Shown here in pieces: positions 32,307-39,677 of a stretch of 64,000 nucleotides of DNA; within the stretch, counting starts at the first letter, position 1; every line of letters starts with the position of its first letter. The notes beneath the pieces were generated by a model. That model was not told the origin of the DNA. It did no database searches and saw nothing but the letters and a program-made list of their open reading frames with translations. Position numbers and translations under genes: made by a program. Origin of the DNA: Oleidesulfovibrio sp047973035. Its GTDB lineage: Bacteria; Desulfobacterota; Desulfovibrionia; Desulfovibrionales; Desulfovibrionaceae. The stretch covers positions 1 through 64,000 of the forward strand of contig NZ_JBKEBF010000024.1 of assembly GCF_047973035.1 (NCBI RefSeq). Reading direction: 5' to 3'.

Positions 32307-34346
32307 ATGACCGCTAAAGATTCTTCTTCCTATCTGAAATCGCTTAGAAATATCGGAATTATCGCCCATATTGATGCAGGCAAGACTACGCTGACAGAGC
32401 GTTTTTTGTATTACGCTGATAAAATCCATCGTATGGGGGAAGTCCATGAAGGTACTGCCACAATGGACTACCTGCCTGAAGAGCAGGAGCGCGGAATCAC
32501 CATCACGTCAGCGTGCACAAGCTGTCGCTGGGCGGGGTACGATATCAATATAATCGATACGCCGGGCCATGTTGATTTTACCATTGAAGTGGAGCGCTCG
32601 TTACGTGTGCTTGATGGTGCTGTCGGTGTGTTCTGTGCGGTGGGCGGGGTAGAGCCTCAGTCTGAAACCGTATGGAGGCAGTCTGAGCGGTTTAAAGTGC
32701 CTAAGCTTGCTTTTATTAACAAGATGGACAGAATAGGCGCAGATTTTGAGGGCGTTCTGAATAATATACGCACACGCCTGAAAGCGAAAGCGGTTGCTGT
32801 GCAGATTCCTGTCGGTCAGGGCGAAGAGTTTGAAGCTGTTATTGACCTTATTGCCATGCAACGGATTAACTTTGACAGCGAAGACTACGGTAAGACCTAC
32901 ACATATGAGCCGCTTTCTGAGAATGAACTGGCTTTGGCTGAACCTTGGCGCGAGAAATTGCTTGAAGCTTTGGCTGACTTTGATGATGCGCTTCTTGAGG
33001 CCTACCTTGGTGGTGAAGAAATTAGCAGTGGCAGCCTGATTGCCACTATCAGGCAGGCTACTCTTTCTCTGCAACTGGTTCCCGTTTTTACCGGTTCTGC
33101 TCTTCGCAATACCGGCGTGCAGCCCTTGATGGATGGCGTCTGCCGTTTTCTTCCCGGGCCACAGGATGTGGTTGCGCCTTATGGCTTGCTTGGCGAAGAG
33201 CGTGTTCCGGTAGAAATCACGCCTGACGGGCCTTTTTCTGCTCTTGTTTTTAAGGTCATCATGGAAGGCTCGCGGCCTGTCGCTTTTTTGCGACTTTACT
33301 CCGGTACACTTAGTGAAGGTGCTGCCTGCTGGAATTGTGCTCAAAGCGGCTTTGAAAAGGCTTCGCAGCTTTTCAAGCTGCACGCAGGAAGGCGTGAACG
33401 GGTAGAGCAGGCTAAAGCAGGTGATATTATTGCTGTTGTCGGTTTTAAAAAAGCACGTACCGGTGATTCGCTGGCAGATAAAGAGCACCCTGTCGTTTTG
33501 GAAAATATCCAGCAGTACCGCCCTGTAATTTCGCTGGCGCTTGAGCCGCGGAACTCTGAAGAGGGCGATAAGCTGGACGAAGTCCTTGAAAGAGTACTGG
33601 TTGAAGACCCGACACTTACCTTGGAACATGACGAGGATTCCGGTCAGCGTGTCCTTTCTGGTATGGGCGAACTGCACCTTGAAGTTGTGCTGGAGCGGCT
33701 GAAACGGGAATACGGTGTCAGTCCGCGTGCCGGTAACCCGCAGGTTGTCTATCAGGAAACGATTCGCAAAGCCGCAGACGGTGTCGGGATTTTTGACCGT
33801 GAGCTTGGGGACATTAAACTTTATGGTCACGTAAGTGTATCTGTACTGCCGTTGGGTCGTGATGAGGGGATCATTGTCGAGTCACAGGTGACTGATGAAT
33901 CTATCCCCGATGCGTGGCTTGCAGATGCTATTCAGGGCGTTAAAGACAGCCTGCAAAGTGGCGTGCTGAAAGGGTATCCGGTTCAGGATATTAAGGTGGC
34001 TGTCTGTGCTTTGCAACGAAAAGAAGGCTTTTCTTCTTCGGCAGGCTACCGTATGGCTGCAGTGGCAGCTGTTAAAAATGCGCTTGCACTGGCAGAGCCG
34101 GTATTGCTTGAGCCTATTATGGCCGTTGAAATTTCCGTTCCTGCTGATTTTGTAGGGGATGCAATCAGCCTGCTGGGAGCAAAAGGTGGAAGGATTGAAG
34201 ACATGCTGGATCAGGCTGGCGTAAAAATTGTACGCGGCTTTGCCCCCATGCGTATGCTTTTCGGGTTTACCACGCAACTGCGTAGCGCTACGCAGGGGCG
34301 CGCAGCACTTGTCTTAAAGTTCCACCGTTTTGACATGCTACAGTAA
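32307..34346 (+). CDS. Elongation factor G paralogue with altered domain IV
   Basis: A 679-residue translational GTPase with the EF-G domain order. GTPase motifs are intact: AHIDAGKTTLTE (G1), RGITI (G2), DTPGHVDF (G3), NKMD (G4) and a SA-type G5 (FTGSAL). Domains II, III, IV and V follow. In domain IV the strongly conserved EF-G segment (H-x-K-Q-[ST]-G-G-x-G-Q) reads FDRELGDIKL before YGHV, with no gap. This suggests a specialised EF-G, such as an EF-G2-like factor for ribosome recycling, and not the main elongation factor, which would normally sit beside rpsL/rpsG. It lies in a one-directional run with the HisD-like and DUF2062 genes and may have its own promoter. GTP hydrolysis is expected; its step in translation is inferred. 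Confidence 0.85.
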   Translation: MTAKDSSSYLKSLRNIGIIAHIDAGKTTLTERFLYYADKIHRMGEVHEGTATMDYLPEEQERGITITSACTSCRWAGYDINIIDTPGHVDFTIEVERSLRVLDGAVGVFCAVGGVEPQSETVWRQSERFKVPKLAFINKMDRIGADFEGVLNNIRTRLKAKAVAVQIPVGQGEEFEAVIDLIAMQRINFDSEDYGKTYTYEPLSENELALAEPWREKLLEALADFDDALLEAYLGGEEISSGSLIATIRQATLSLQLVPVFTGSALRNTGVQPLMDGVCRFLPGPQDVVAPYGLLGEERVPVEITPDGPFSALVFKVIMEGSRPVAFLRLYSGTLSEGAACWNCAQSGFEKASQLFKLHAGRRERVEQAKAGDIIAVVGFKKARTGDSLADKEHPVVLENIQQYRPVISLALEPRNSEEGDKLDEVLERVLVEDPTLTLEHDEDSGQRVLSGMGELHLEVVLERLKREYGVSPRAGNPQVVYQETIRKAADGVGIFDRELGDIKLYGHVSVSVLPLGRDEGIIVESQVTDESIPDAWLADAIQGVKDSLQSGVLKGYPVQDIKVAVCALQRKEGFSSSAGYRMAAVAAVKNALALAEPVLLEPIMAVEISVPADFVGDAISLLGAKGGRIEDMLDQAGVKIVRGFAPMRMLFGFTTQLRSATQGRAALVLKFHRFDMLQ

Positions 34347-34386
34347 CTTGCAGCGTTCTATTTTTTATCCGGAGGGTTAACCACTC

Positions 34387-34914
34387 GTGGATTGGTGGGC
34401 TTCTTTTAAACGTCTTGTGCGGCTTCAATATTTGCGTTTGCTGCGCTTAAAGGCTTCAACACATAGTATTGCCATGGGATTGGCGGTAGGTGTCTTTGTG
34501 GGCTGTCTGCCGGTTATTCCTTTTCAGACTATAATCGCTGTTGTTATGGCGTTCATTTTCAGAGGCAGTAAGGTGGCGGCAGCGTTGGGGACATGGGTGT
34601 CCAACCCTGTCAACATGATCCCCTTCTATACCATGCTGTATTATGTTGGCAGCTTGGTTATGCCTGTAACCGCATATTTTGATCCGCACCATCTTGAGCT
34701 GAAAGCTATGCTGCATCAAGGGTGGGAGATTGTGCTGGTTATGTTTACCGGTGGTATCCTGATAGGTGTTCCGGCTTCTTTTGCTACTTACATACTGACG
34801 TTCAGATCTGTTAACGCCTATCGTCAGCGTAGAATGATCAAGCTGCTCAAGCAGTATGAACAGCGTCGGGAAGCGAATAATGCAGACATGGACGAAAGCC
34901 AAAAACAATCATGA
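34387..34914 (+). CDS. DUF2062 membrane protein
   Basis: A 175-residue inner membrane protein of the DUF2062 family. The core is IAMGLAVGVFVGCLPVIPFQ (about residues 28-47), then AAALGTWVSNPVNMIPFYTM and two further membrane stretches, and a basic C-terminal tail (RQRRMIKLLKQYEQRRE). The function is unknown; some members are linked to lipid or polysaccharide export. The start is GTG 34387, with GGAGGG nine bases upstream. Its end overlaps the start of otsB by about 35 bases, so the genes are cotranscribed. Confidence 0.85.
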   Translation: MDWWASFKRLVRLQYLRLLRLKASTHSIAMGLAVGVFVGCLPVIPFQTIIAVVMAFIFRGSKVAAALGTWVSNPVNMIPFYTMLYYVGSLVMPVTAYFDPHHLELKAMLHQGWEIVLVMFTGGILIGVPASFATYILTFRSVNAYRQRRMIKLLKQYEQRREANNADMDESQKQS

Positions 34915-35683
34915 ATTCTGGCATCAGATCGCAGCAGCTCCCGGGCTGCTGCTTATGTTTGATTATGATGGTACGTTGGCGCCTTTTACGACAGAGCGTG
35001 ACAAGGCGTGGCCCTATGCTGGTGTACGTGAAGCTTTGCGCACACTTGTGAGTCTGCCTGATATACACGTTGCAATCGTTACTGGCCGCACCTGCGCTGA
35101 AATTCCTTCTTTGCTTGGCCTTGATGCAGACGTTGAAATATGGGGCTGCCACGGCGGAGAGAGAAAATCTGCAGGCGGCTCATGCCATAAGGCAGACCTG
35201 TCCCCTGACCTGACTGCGCTGATTGAATCTGCTTACAATAAGGCTGCTGCTCTGATTGCTCCTGAGAATATTGAGCGTAAGCCTTTTAGTGTAGCAGTTC
35301 ATGTTCGTAGCCTGCAGGAGTCGCGTAGAAAGGCTACGTTGCAGGCGGTTTGTTCTGCATGGGCCTCATTGCCCGGTTATTTAACTGCAGAGCTTTTACC
35401 TTTTGCTTGTGGCCTTGAGCTACGCGTAGCGGGATACAGCAAGGCGCGGGCTGTAACTGCGTTGCTGCAGGAACATCCTCAGGCAGCTGCATTTTATGTA
35501 GGTGATGACAAGACCGATGAGGATGCTTTTAGTGCGCTGATTCCCTTCCTGCAGCAGGGCGTTCCGGGAGCTGCTGTTTTGGCAGCAGTGAAGCCTGACG
35601 TCGAAAGCGCTGCTCAATGGATTCTTTCTCCCCCGCAAGAGTTGCTTGAGTTTTTGGCTTTTCTTGCTGCTGCACGTTCTTGA
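34880..35683 (+). CDS. otsB: Trehalose-6-phosphate phosphatase
   Basis: A 267-residue HAD-family phosphatase that releases trehalose from trehalose 6-phosphate, the second step of the OtsA-OtsB pathway. Motif I is MFDYDGTLAPF (nucleophile Asp near residue 29), VTGRTCAEIPSLLG is motif II, and GDDKTDEDAFSAL carries the motif IV Mg2+ ligands near residue 209. I start at ATG 34880, inside the DUF2062 gene, with GGGAAG seven bases upstream; ATG 34856 is an alternative. otsA follows 97 bases downstream. Trehalose here is probably a compatible solute, fitting a marine or variable-salt habitat (inference). Confidence 0.9.
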   Translation: MQTWTKAKNNHEFWHQIAAAPGLLLMFDYDGTLAPFTTERDKAWPYAGVREALRTLVSLPDIHVAIVTGRTCAEIPSLLGLDADVEIWGCHGGERKSAGGSCHKADLSPDLTALIESAYNKAAALIAPENIERKPFSVAVHVRSLQESRRKATLQAVCSAWASLPGYLTAELLPFACGLELRVAGYSKARAVTALLQEHPQAAAFYVGDDKTDEDAFSALIPFLQQGVPGAAVLAAVKPDVESAAQWILSPPQELLEFLAFLAAARS

Positions 35684-35717
35684 TTTGTCGTTTTCCTGCC
35701 GAAATATTTTCTTATAG

Positions 35718-35746
35718 TTGTATCAACATGCTGTAAGGGGTATAGT
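35718..35746 (+). promoter_or_regulatory. Putative sigma-70 promoter of otsA
   Basis: TTGTAT (35718-35723), exactly 17 bases, then TATAGT (35741-35746), 35 bases before the otsA ATG. It would allow otsA transcription apart from otsB. Confidence 0.45.
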
Positions 35747-35780
35747 TTTAGCTGATATTTGGTATTCAGGAGGCTGGACT

Positions 35781-37238
35781 ATGCCATCTTCTTCTCAAGG
35801 GTTGATTGTTGTCTCAAACCGATTGCCTGTTGTGCTATCAAAAGCTGATGGCGAGTGGGGTATCAAGGCAGGCGCAGGTGGCCTTGTTTCTGCAATGGCT
35901 CCTGTTTTGCGTGACAGAGGGGGGACTTGGGTAGGTTGGACCGGAACTGAGGGGGCACACGAGGCAGAATCGCTTCTGGGGGATTTTTCGCGTGATGCCG
36001 GATATTCGCTTTGCCCGGTCCGGCTAGAAAAAGAAGATGTTGCAGACTTTTATTATGGTTTTGCTAACGAAGTTATCTGGCCGCTGTTTCATGATTTTCA
36101 GTCGCTTTGTAATTTTTATCCCCGCTACTGGCGCTCCTATCTGAAAGTAAACAAATTATACGCAGACGCTGTCATAAGTTCCGGCCAGCCTGATGCCTAT
36201 GTATGGGTGCACGATTATCATCTGATGCATGTCGGTCAGCTGCTTAAAGAAATGGGCAGTACGAGGCGGGCAGGCTTTTTTCTGCATATTCCGTTTCCTC
36301 CTGTTGATAATTACCTCAAGCTGCCTTGGCGTGACAGGGTGCTTTCCGCTTTGCTGGAATATGATCTGGTGGGGTTTCAGACATACCGTGATCGCCGTAA
36401 TTTTATGCAGGCGATCAATGTGTTGCTGCCACATGTAAAGTCTCAGGGCAGAGGGCCGGTTGTTGAATTGCTTGTTGATGGAAGGGTAGTGCGTGTTGGG
36501 GCTTTCCCGATAAGTATTGACTACAGGTCTTTTGTCAGAACGGCACGCTCAGCCGGTGTCAGTGAGATGGTCAGCTCACTTAATGCCGCAATGCAGCAAC
36601 GCAAAATGCTTCTTGCAGTTGACAGGCTGGATTACTCCAAAGGCATTCCATACAGGCTGGAAGGGTATAAAGAAGCGCTTAGCAGGTATCCAGAACTGCA
36701 TGAGAATGTGACCCTGATGCAGATTATGGTTCCAAGCAGGCAGGAGGTACCACGCTATCAGGCTCTTAAACAAGATATTGAGCGCATGGTGGGTGAAATT
36801 AACGGGCTATTCAGTAAGCCAGGCTGGAATCCTGTCGAGTACCAGTACAGAAGCCTTGGCAGGGAAGAGCTTGTGGCGTATTACAGGGCCGCTGCCATGG
36901 CTATCGTTTCTCCATTGCGCGATGGTATGAATCTTGTCGCGAAAGAGTATTGCGCATGCAATCTGGGTAAGCGTGGCGTTTTGATGCTTAGTGAATTCGC
37001 AGGTGCTGCTGCACAGTTGCAAAACGGTGCGGTACTGATTAATCCGTTTGATACGGAAGGAATGGCACAGGCGATTAAGGAATCATTAGAGTTTCCGCAG
37101 GAGCAGGTTCGTAAAAGAATGGAGCGCATGCGGGACGGTATTCGTAAAAATGATATTTTCAGGTGGGTGGATATGTTTCTTCTTGCTGCGTTTTCGCGCC
37201 ACTTGAACGATTTTCCTACAAGTAATGTTCGTGATTAA
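35781..37238 (+). CDS. otsA: Trehalose-6-phosphate synthase
   Basis: A 485-residue GT20 glycosyltransferase that joins glucose from UDP-glucose to glucose 6-phosphate. The N-terminal loop LIVVSNRLPVVLSK, the YVWVHDYHLMHVGQLL region, FFLHIPFPP, LAVDRLDYSKGIPYRLEGY near residue 275 and the C-terminal SPLRDGMNLVAKEYCAC region are all present. AGGAGG lies seven bases before ATG 35781. The longer upstream frame to 35718 runs through the putative promoter. It acts with OtsB, encoded just upstream. Confidence 0.94.
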   Translation: MPSSSQGLIVVSNRLPVVLSKADGEWGIKAGAGGLVSAMAPVLRDRGGTWVGWTGTEGAHEAESLLGDFSRDAGYSLCPVRLEKEDVADFYYGFANEVIWPLFHDFQSLCNFYPRYWRSYLKVNKLYADAVISSGQPDAYVWVHDYHLMHVGQLLKEMGSTRRAGFFLHIPFPPVDNYLKLPWRDRVLSALLEYDLVGFQTYRDRRNFMQAINVLLPHVKSQGRGPVVELLVDGRVVRVGAFPISIDYRSFVRTARSAGVSEMVSSLNAAMQQRKMLLAVDRLDYSKGIPYRLEGYKEALSRYPELHENVTLMQIMVPSRQEVPRYQALKQDIERMVGEINGLFSKPGWNPVEYQYRSLGREELVAYYRAAAMAIVSPLRDGMNLVAKEYCACNLGKRGVLMLSEFAGAAAQLQNGAVLINPFDTEGMAQAIKESLEFPQEQVRKRMERMRDGIRKNDIFRWVDMFLLAAFSRHLNDFPTSNVRD

Positions 37239-37253
37239 GGATAATTGCCAATA

Positions 37254-38066
37254 ATGAACGGTTCAGCAACTGCGCCCCGGGCCAAGAAAAGCCTGGGGCA
37301 GAATTTTCTGCAGGACAAAAATATTTCTCGCAGGATTGTGGATGCGTTGCAGATTTCAGCGCAGGACAGGGTGATTGAGATAGGCCCCGGGCCTGGAGCT
37401 TTGACGACTTTTATTCAGCAGGCAGGGCCGATGAGTCTTTGGGTGCTGGAAAAAGACTATTACTGGGCAGGGGAGCATAAACGTACAGATACGAAGAGTC
37501 CTGTGACTAAGGAAGTTGTGTTGACCGATGCGCTAACTTTTCCTTGGGAGAAACTTGGAAAAGGACAGGCATGGAAAATAATCGGCAACCTGCCTTATAA
37601 TGTTGCTTCTCCGCTGATGTGGGATATTTTGAGTCGCTCGGCGTTTACCCGTGCAGTTTTCATGATTCAGAAGGAAGTGGGGGACAGGATTCTGGCTGCT
37701 CCTCGAACCCGTCAGTATGGAGCTTTGTCTGTATGGCTGCAAAGCTTCTCTGTGCCCAGAAAAGAGCTTATCGTTCCGCCGACGGTTTTTAAGCCTCGGC
37801 CGAAGGTGGACTCTGCAGTTCTTTCTTTTGATCCGTTGCCTGAGGATGATAAAAAATTTAGTGCCCGGGCGCTTTCGATGCTCCTGAAGTTGTGCTTTCA
37901 GCAGCGTAGAAAGCAATTGCAAAAGATTTTAAAGCCTTACTGGGATGAGTCGGTCAGCTTGTGGATTGAATCACATGGGCTGACTCCGGCCCTAAGACCT
38001 GAAGAATTATCCCCTAAACAGTTTCAAGAACTTGCAAACTTGTTGGAAATGCGGTTGGCATCTTGA
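37254..38066 (+). CDS. rsmA: 16S rRNA (adenine(1518)-N6/adenine(1519)-N6)-dimethyltransferase
   Basis: A 270-residue KsgA/RsmA enzyme that dimethylates two adjacent adenines at the 3' end of 16S rRNA during 30S maturation. Motifs: KKSLGQNFLQDKN near residue 13, the SAM loop VIEIGPGPGALTTFI near residue 37, and the catalytic IGNLPYNVASPLMW near residue 107. The C-terminal domain ends in LRPEELSPKQFQELA as in the family. ATG 37254 is chosen; TTG 37245 is possible. It follows otsA by 15 bases, so it may be read from the same message. Confidence 0.93.
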   Translation: MNGSATAPRAKKSLGQNFLQDKNISRRIVDALQISAQDRVIEIGPGPGALTTFIQQAGPMSLWVLEKDYYWAGEHKRTDTKSPVTKEVVLTDALTFPWEKLGKGQAWKIIGNLPYNVASPLMWDILSRSAFTRAVFMIQKEVGDRILAAPRTRQYGALSVWLQSFSVPRKELIVPPTVFKPRPKVDSAVLSFDPLPEDDKKFSARALSMLLKLCFQQRRKQLQKILKPYWDESVSLWIESHGLTPALRPEELSPKQFQELANLLEMRLAS

Positions 38067-38262
38067 CGTAATGCCGCTAAATATGCTTGAGTCTTTCTCG
38101 GACAACGTGCCGGTTGCGCTGTTTAAGACGCTCTGGTACATGCGAAACAAAGCTTGAGAAAAAAATCTCAAAGTTGCCGGTTGCAATTTTTTTGTGTGGG
38201 TGCGCCGGTAATTATGGCTTAAGCCTGATAATCCTGCAAACCTTGAGAGGAGGAGACGGCAG

Positions 38263-38535
38263 ATGACCAAGGCTGATCTGGTTGAAAAGATTGCTGAAAA
38301 GGCGAACCTGACTAAGGCAAATGCAGAGCGTGCACTTAACGCATTTCTGGACTCTGTAGAAGATGTTCTGGTTAAAGAAGGCAAGCTGACCCTTACCGGA
38401 TTCGGCACTTTTGTTGTCGAAACCCGTCAGGAGCGTCAGGGACGCAATCCCCGTACCGGCGATCCCCTTGTCATTCCTGCAGCCAAGGTTGTTAAGTTCC
38501 GTCCCGGCAAGCTGCTTAAGGATGCTGTAAAGTAA
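38263..38535 (+). CDS. hup: HU-family DNA-binding protein
   Basis: A 90-residue histone-like protein. It starts with the HU helix TKADLVEKIAEKANLTKANA, has LTLTGFGTFVVETRQERQGRNPRTG (the DNA-binding arm with RNP-TG at about residue 61) and ends in PAAKVVKFRPGKLLKDAVK. It bends and compacts DNA as a homo- or heterodimer. A strong GAGGAGGAG site precedes ATG 38263. The preceding 196 bases hold a small inverted repeat (TTGAGA / TCTCAA, 38154-38171) and an A/T-rich stretch but no confident promoter. Confidence 0.95.
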   Translation: MTKADLVEKIAEKANLTKANAERALNAFLDSVEDVLVKEGKLTLTGFGTFVVETRQERQGRNPRTGDPLVIPAAKVVKFRPGKLLKDAVK

Positions 38536-38553
38536 CAATCGGAGGCTGTTGTT

Positions 38554-38745
38554 ATGATGTTGCATGGTGAAACAATTCAGAGCCCTCTGCCTATGGATAT
38601 CCCGTGGTGGATGCCTGATCACTTTGTATTTTTTGGCGTTCTGTACGCTGTTTTGTTTGTTCTCTTCGCCGGCCTTGGCTATGTCATGGTCAAGTCGGCC
38701 TCTCAGGCTGCACAGGACTGTCAGGGTGGTGGTTCTCACCACTAA
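38554..38745 (+). CDS. Small single-helix membrane protein of unknown function
   Basis: A 63-residue protein with one hydrophobic helix (about residues 24-47, FVFFGVLYAVLFVLFAGLGY), a proline/tryptophan-rich short N-terminal part (LPMDIPWWMPDH) and a tail ending GGGSHH. GGAGG stands ten bases before ATG 38554, so it is probably translated. It lies 18 bases after the HU gene and before a strong terminator, forming a two-gene unit. I recognise no function; the context suggests only coexpression with HU. Confidence 0.7.
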   Translation: MMLHGETIQSPLPMDIPWWMPDHFVFFGVLYAVLFVLFAGLGYVMVKSASQAAQDCQGGGSHH

Positions 38746-38761
38746 TCATACAGTTTGTATG

Positions 38762-38787
38762 AGGCGACCTTCGGGTCGCCTTTTTTT
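38762..38787 (+). terminator. Rho-independent terminator after the HU unit
   Basis: Stem AGGCGACC / GGTCGCCT with a TTCG tetraloop and seven T, 16 bases past the small membrane protein stop. Confidence 0.93.
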
Positions 38788-38900
38788 ATGCGAAAAAGTG
38801 TGTATTGGGGCTTGCTATGTCGGTTGAATGAGGGTAAGGAAGTCGGTTCATGGTGTCCGCAATCCGTTGCGGAACTTTGCCACTGAGGGAGGTGATTTCT

Positions 38901-39104
38901 TTGCCCGGTGTATACCTTGATGATAGCGAATACAACTTTGATATCGCACTGCGTCGCTTCAAGAAGCAGGTCGAAAAGGCCGGCGTTCTGTCTGAAATGA
39001 AGAAGCGTCAGCATTTCGAAAAGCCCAGCGTAATGCGCAAGAAGAAAAAAGCTGCAGCACGTAAGCGTCTTCTGAAGAAAATGCGTAAGGCTAACATGGG
39101 TTAG
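38901..39104 (+). CDS. rpsU: 30S ribosomal protein S21
   Basis: A 67-residue, strongly basic ribosomal protein. The family core YNFDIALRRFKKQVEKAGVLSE is followed by a lysine/arginine-rich tail (MRKKKKAAARKRLLKKMRK). The start is TTG at 38901: GGGAGGTGAT lies just upstream, the sequence MPGVYLDDSEYNFD matches S21 N-termini, and the extra upstream codons to ATG 38850 look non-coding. S21 helps initiation complexes on the 30S subunit. It heads the rpsU-yqeY-mutS2-dnaG-rpoD cluster. Confidence 0.92.
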   Translation: MPGVYLDDSEYNFDIALRRFKKQVEKAGVLSEMKKRQHFEKPSVMRKKKKAAARKRLLKKMRKANMG

Positions 39105-39160
39105 TTTTAACCTCTCTGTTATGAAAGCCAGCGCGCTTTGCTGAGGCTTATATAACTTTC

Positions 39161-39192
39161 ACGGGAAATCCGGCTTGTTCCGGATTTCCCGT
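39161..39192 (+). terminator. Hairpin between rpsU and yqeY
   Basis: A 13-bp perfect stem ACGGGAAATCCGG / CCGGATTTCCCGT with six-base loop, followed only by ATTGTCTT. It is a probable partial terminator or an RNA processing site that lets S21 be made in excess, as in the E. coli rpsU-dnaG-rpoD operon. Confidence 0.6.
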
Positions 39193-39218
39193 ATTGTCTT
39201 ATCTAAAGGGGCAATATC

Positions 39219-39671
39219 ATGACTCTCTCTTCCCGTATTGAAAGCGACTACATCACAGCTTACAAAGCAAAAAACAGCTTGAAGCTTGGTGTGCTGCGTC
39301 TTTTGAAGACCGCTGTGAAAAACCTGCAGGTCGAAAAAATGCGTCCTCTTACCGAGGACGAAATTTTCGACGTACTTATGCGTCAGGTTAAGCAACGGCA
39401 GGATTCCATTGAACAGTTTGAAAATGCAAATCGCCAGGACCTTGCTGATAAAGAAGCCGCTGAACTTACTGTCTTGCAGGAATACATGCCTGCGCAGCTC
39501 GGTGCGGAAGAACTTGCCGCAGCTGTTGATAAAGCTATTGCTGATTCCGGTGCTGCTTCCATGCAGGATATGGGCAAAGTGATGAGCGCAATCATGGCTG
39601 AGTACAAGGGCCGTGTTGACGGTAAAGAACTTAGCGGTATGGTCCGTTCCAAGCTGCAGGCACTGTCTTAA
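39219..39671 (+). CDS. yqeY: GatB/YqeY-domain protein
   Basis: A 150-residue protein of the YqeY family, homologous to the tRNA-binding tail domain of the amidotransferase subunit GatB. It starts SRIESDYITAYKAKNSLKLGVLRL and ends MGKVMSAIMAEYKGRVDGKEL. The role in free-standing form is not established; a tRNA-binding or quality-control role is assumed. A GGGGCAATATC stretch precedes ATG 39219, and mutS2 follows after six bases. It commonly lies between rpsU and dnaG. Confidence 0.9.
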   Translation: MTLSSRIESDYITAYKAKNSLKLGVLRLLKTAVKNLQVEKMRPLTEDEIFDVLMRQVKQRQDSIEQFENANRQDLADKEAAELTVLQEYMPAQLGAEELAAAVDKAIADSGAASMQDMGKVMSAIMAEYKGRVDGKELSGMVRSKLQALS

Positions 39672-39677
39672 TTTTCT

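Noticed and set aside
32601..33830. Antisense 409-codon frame across the EF-G gene
   Set aside because: No family match, no start signals; a shadow of a conserved GTPase gene.
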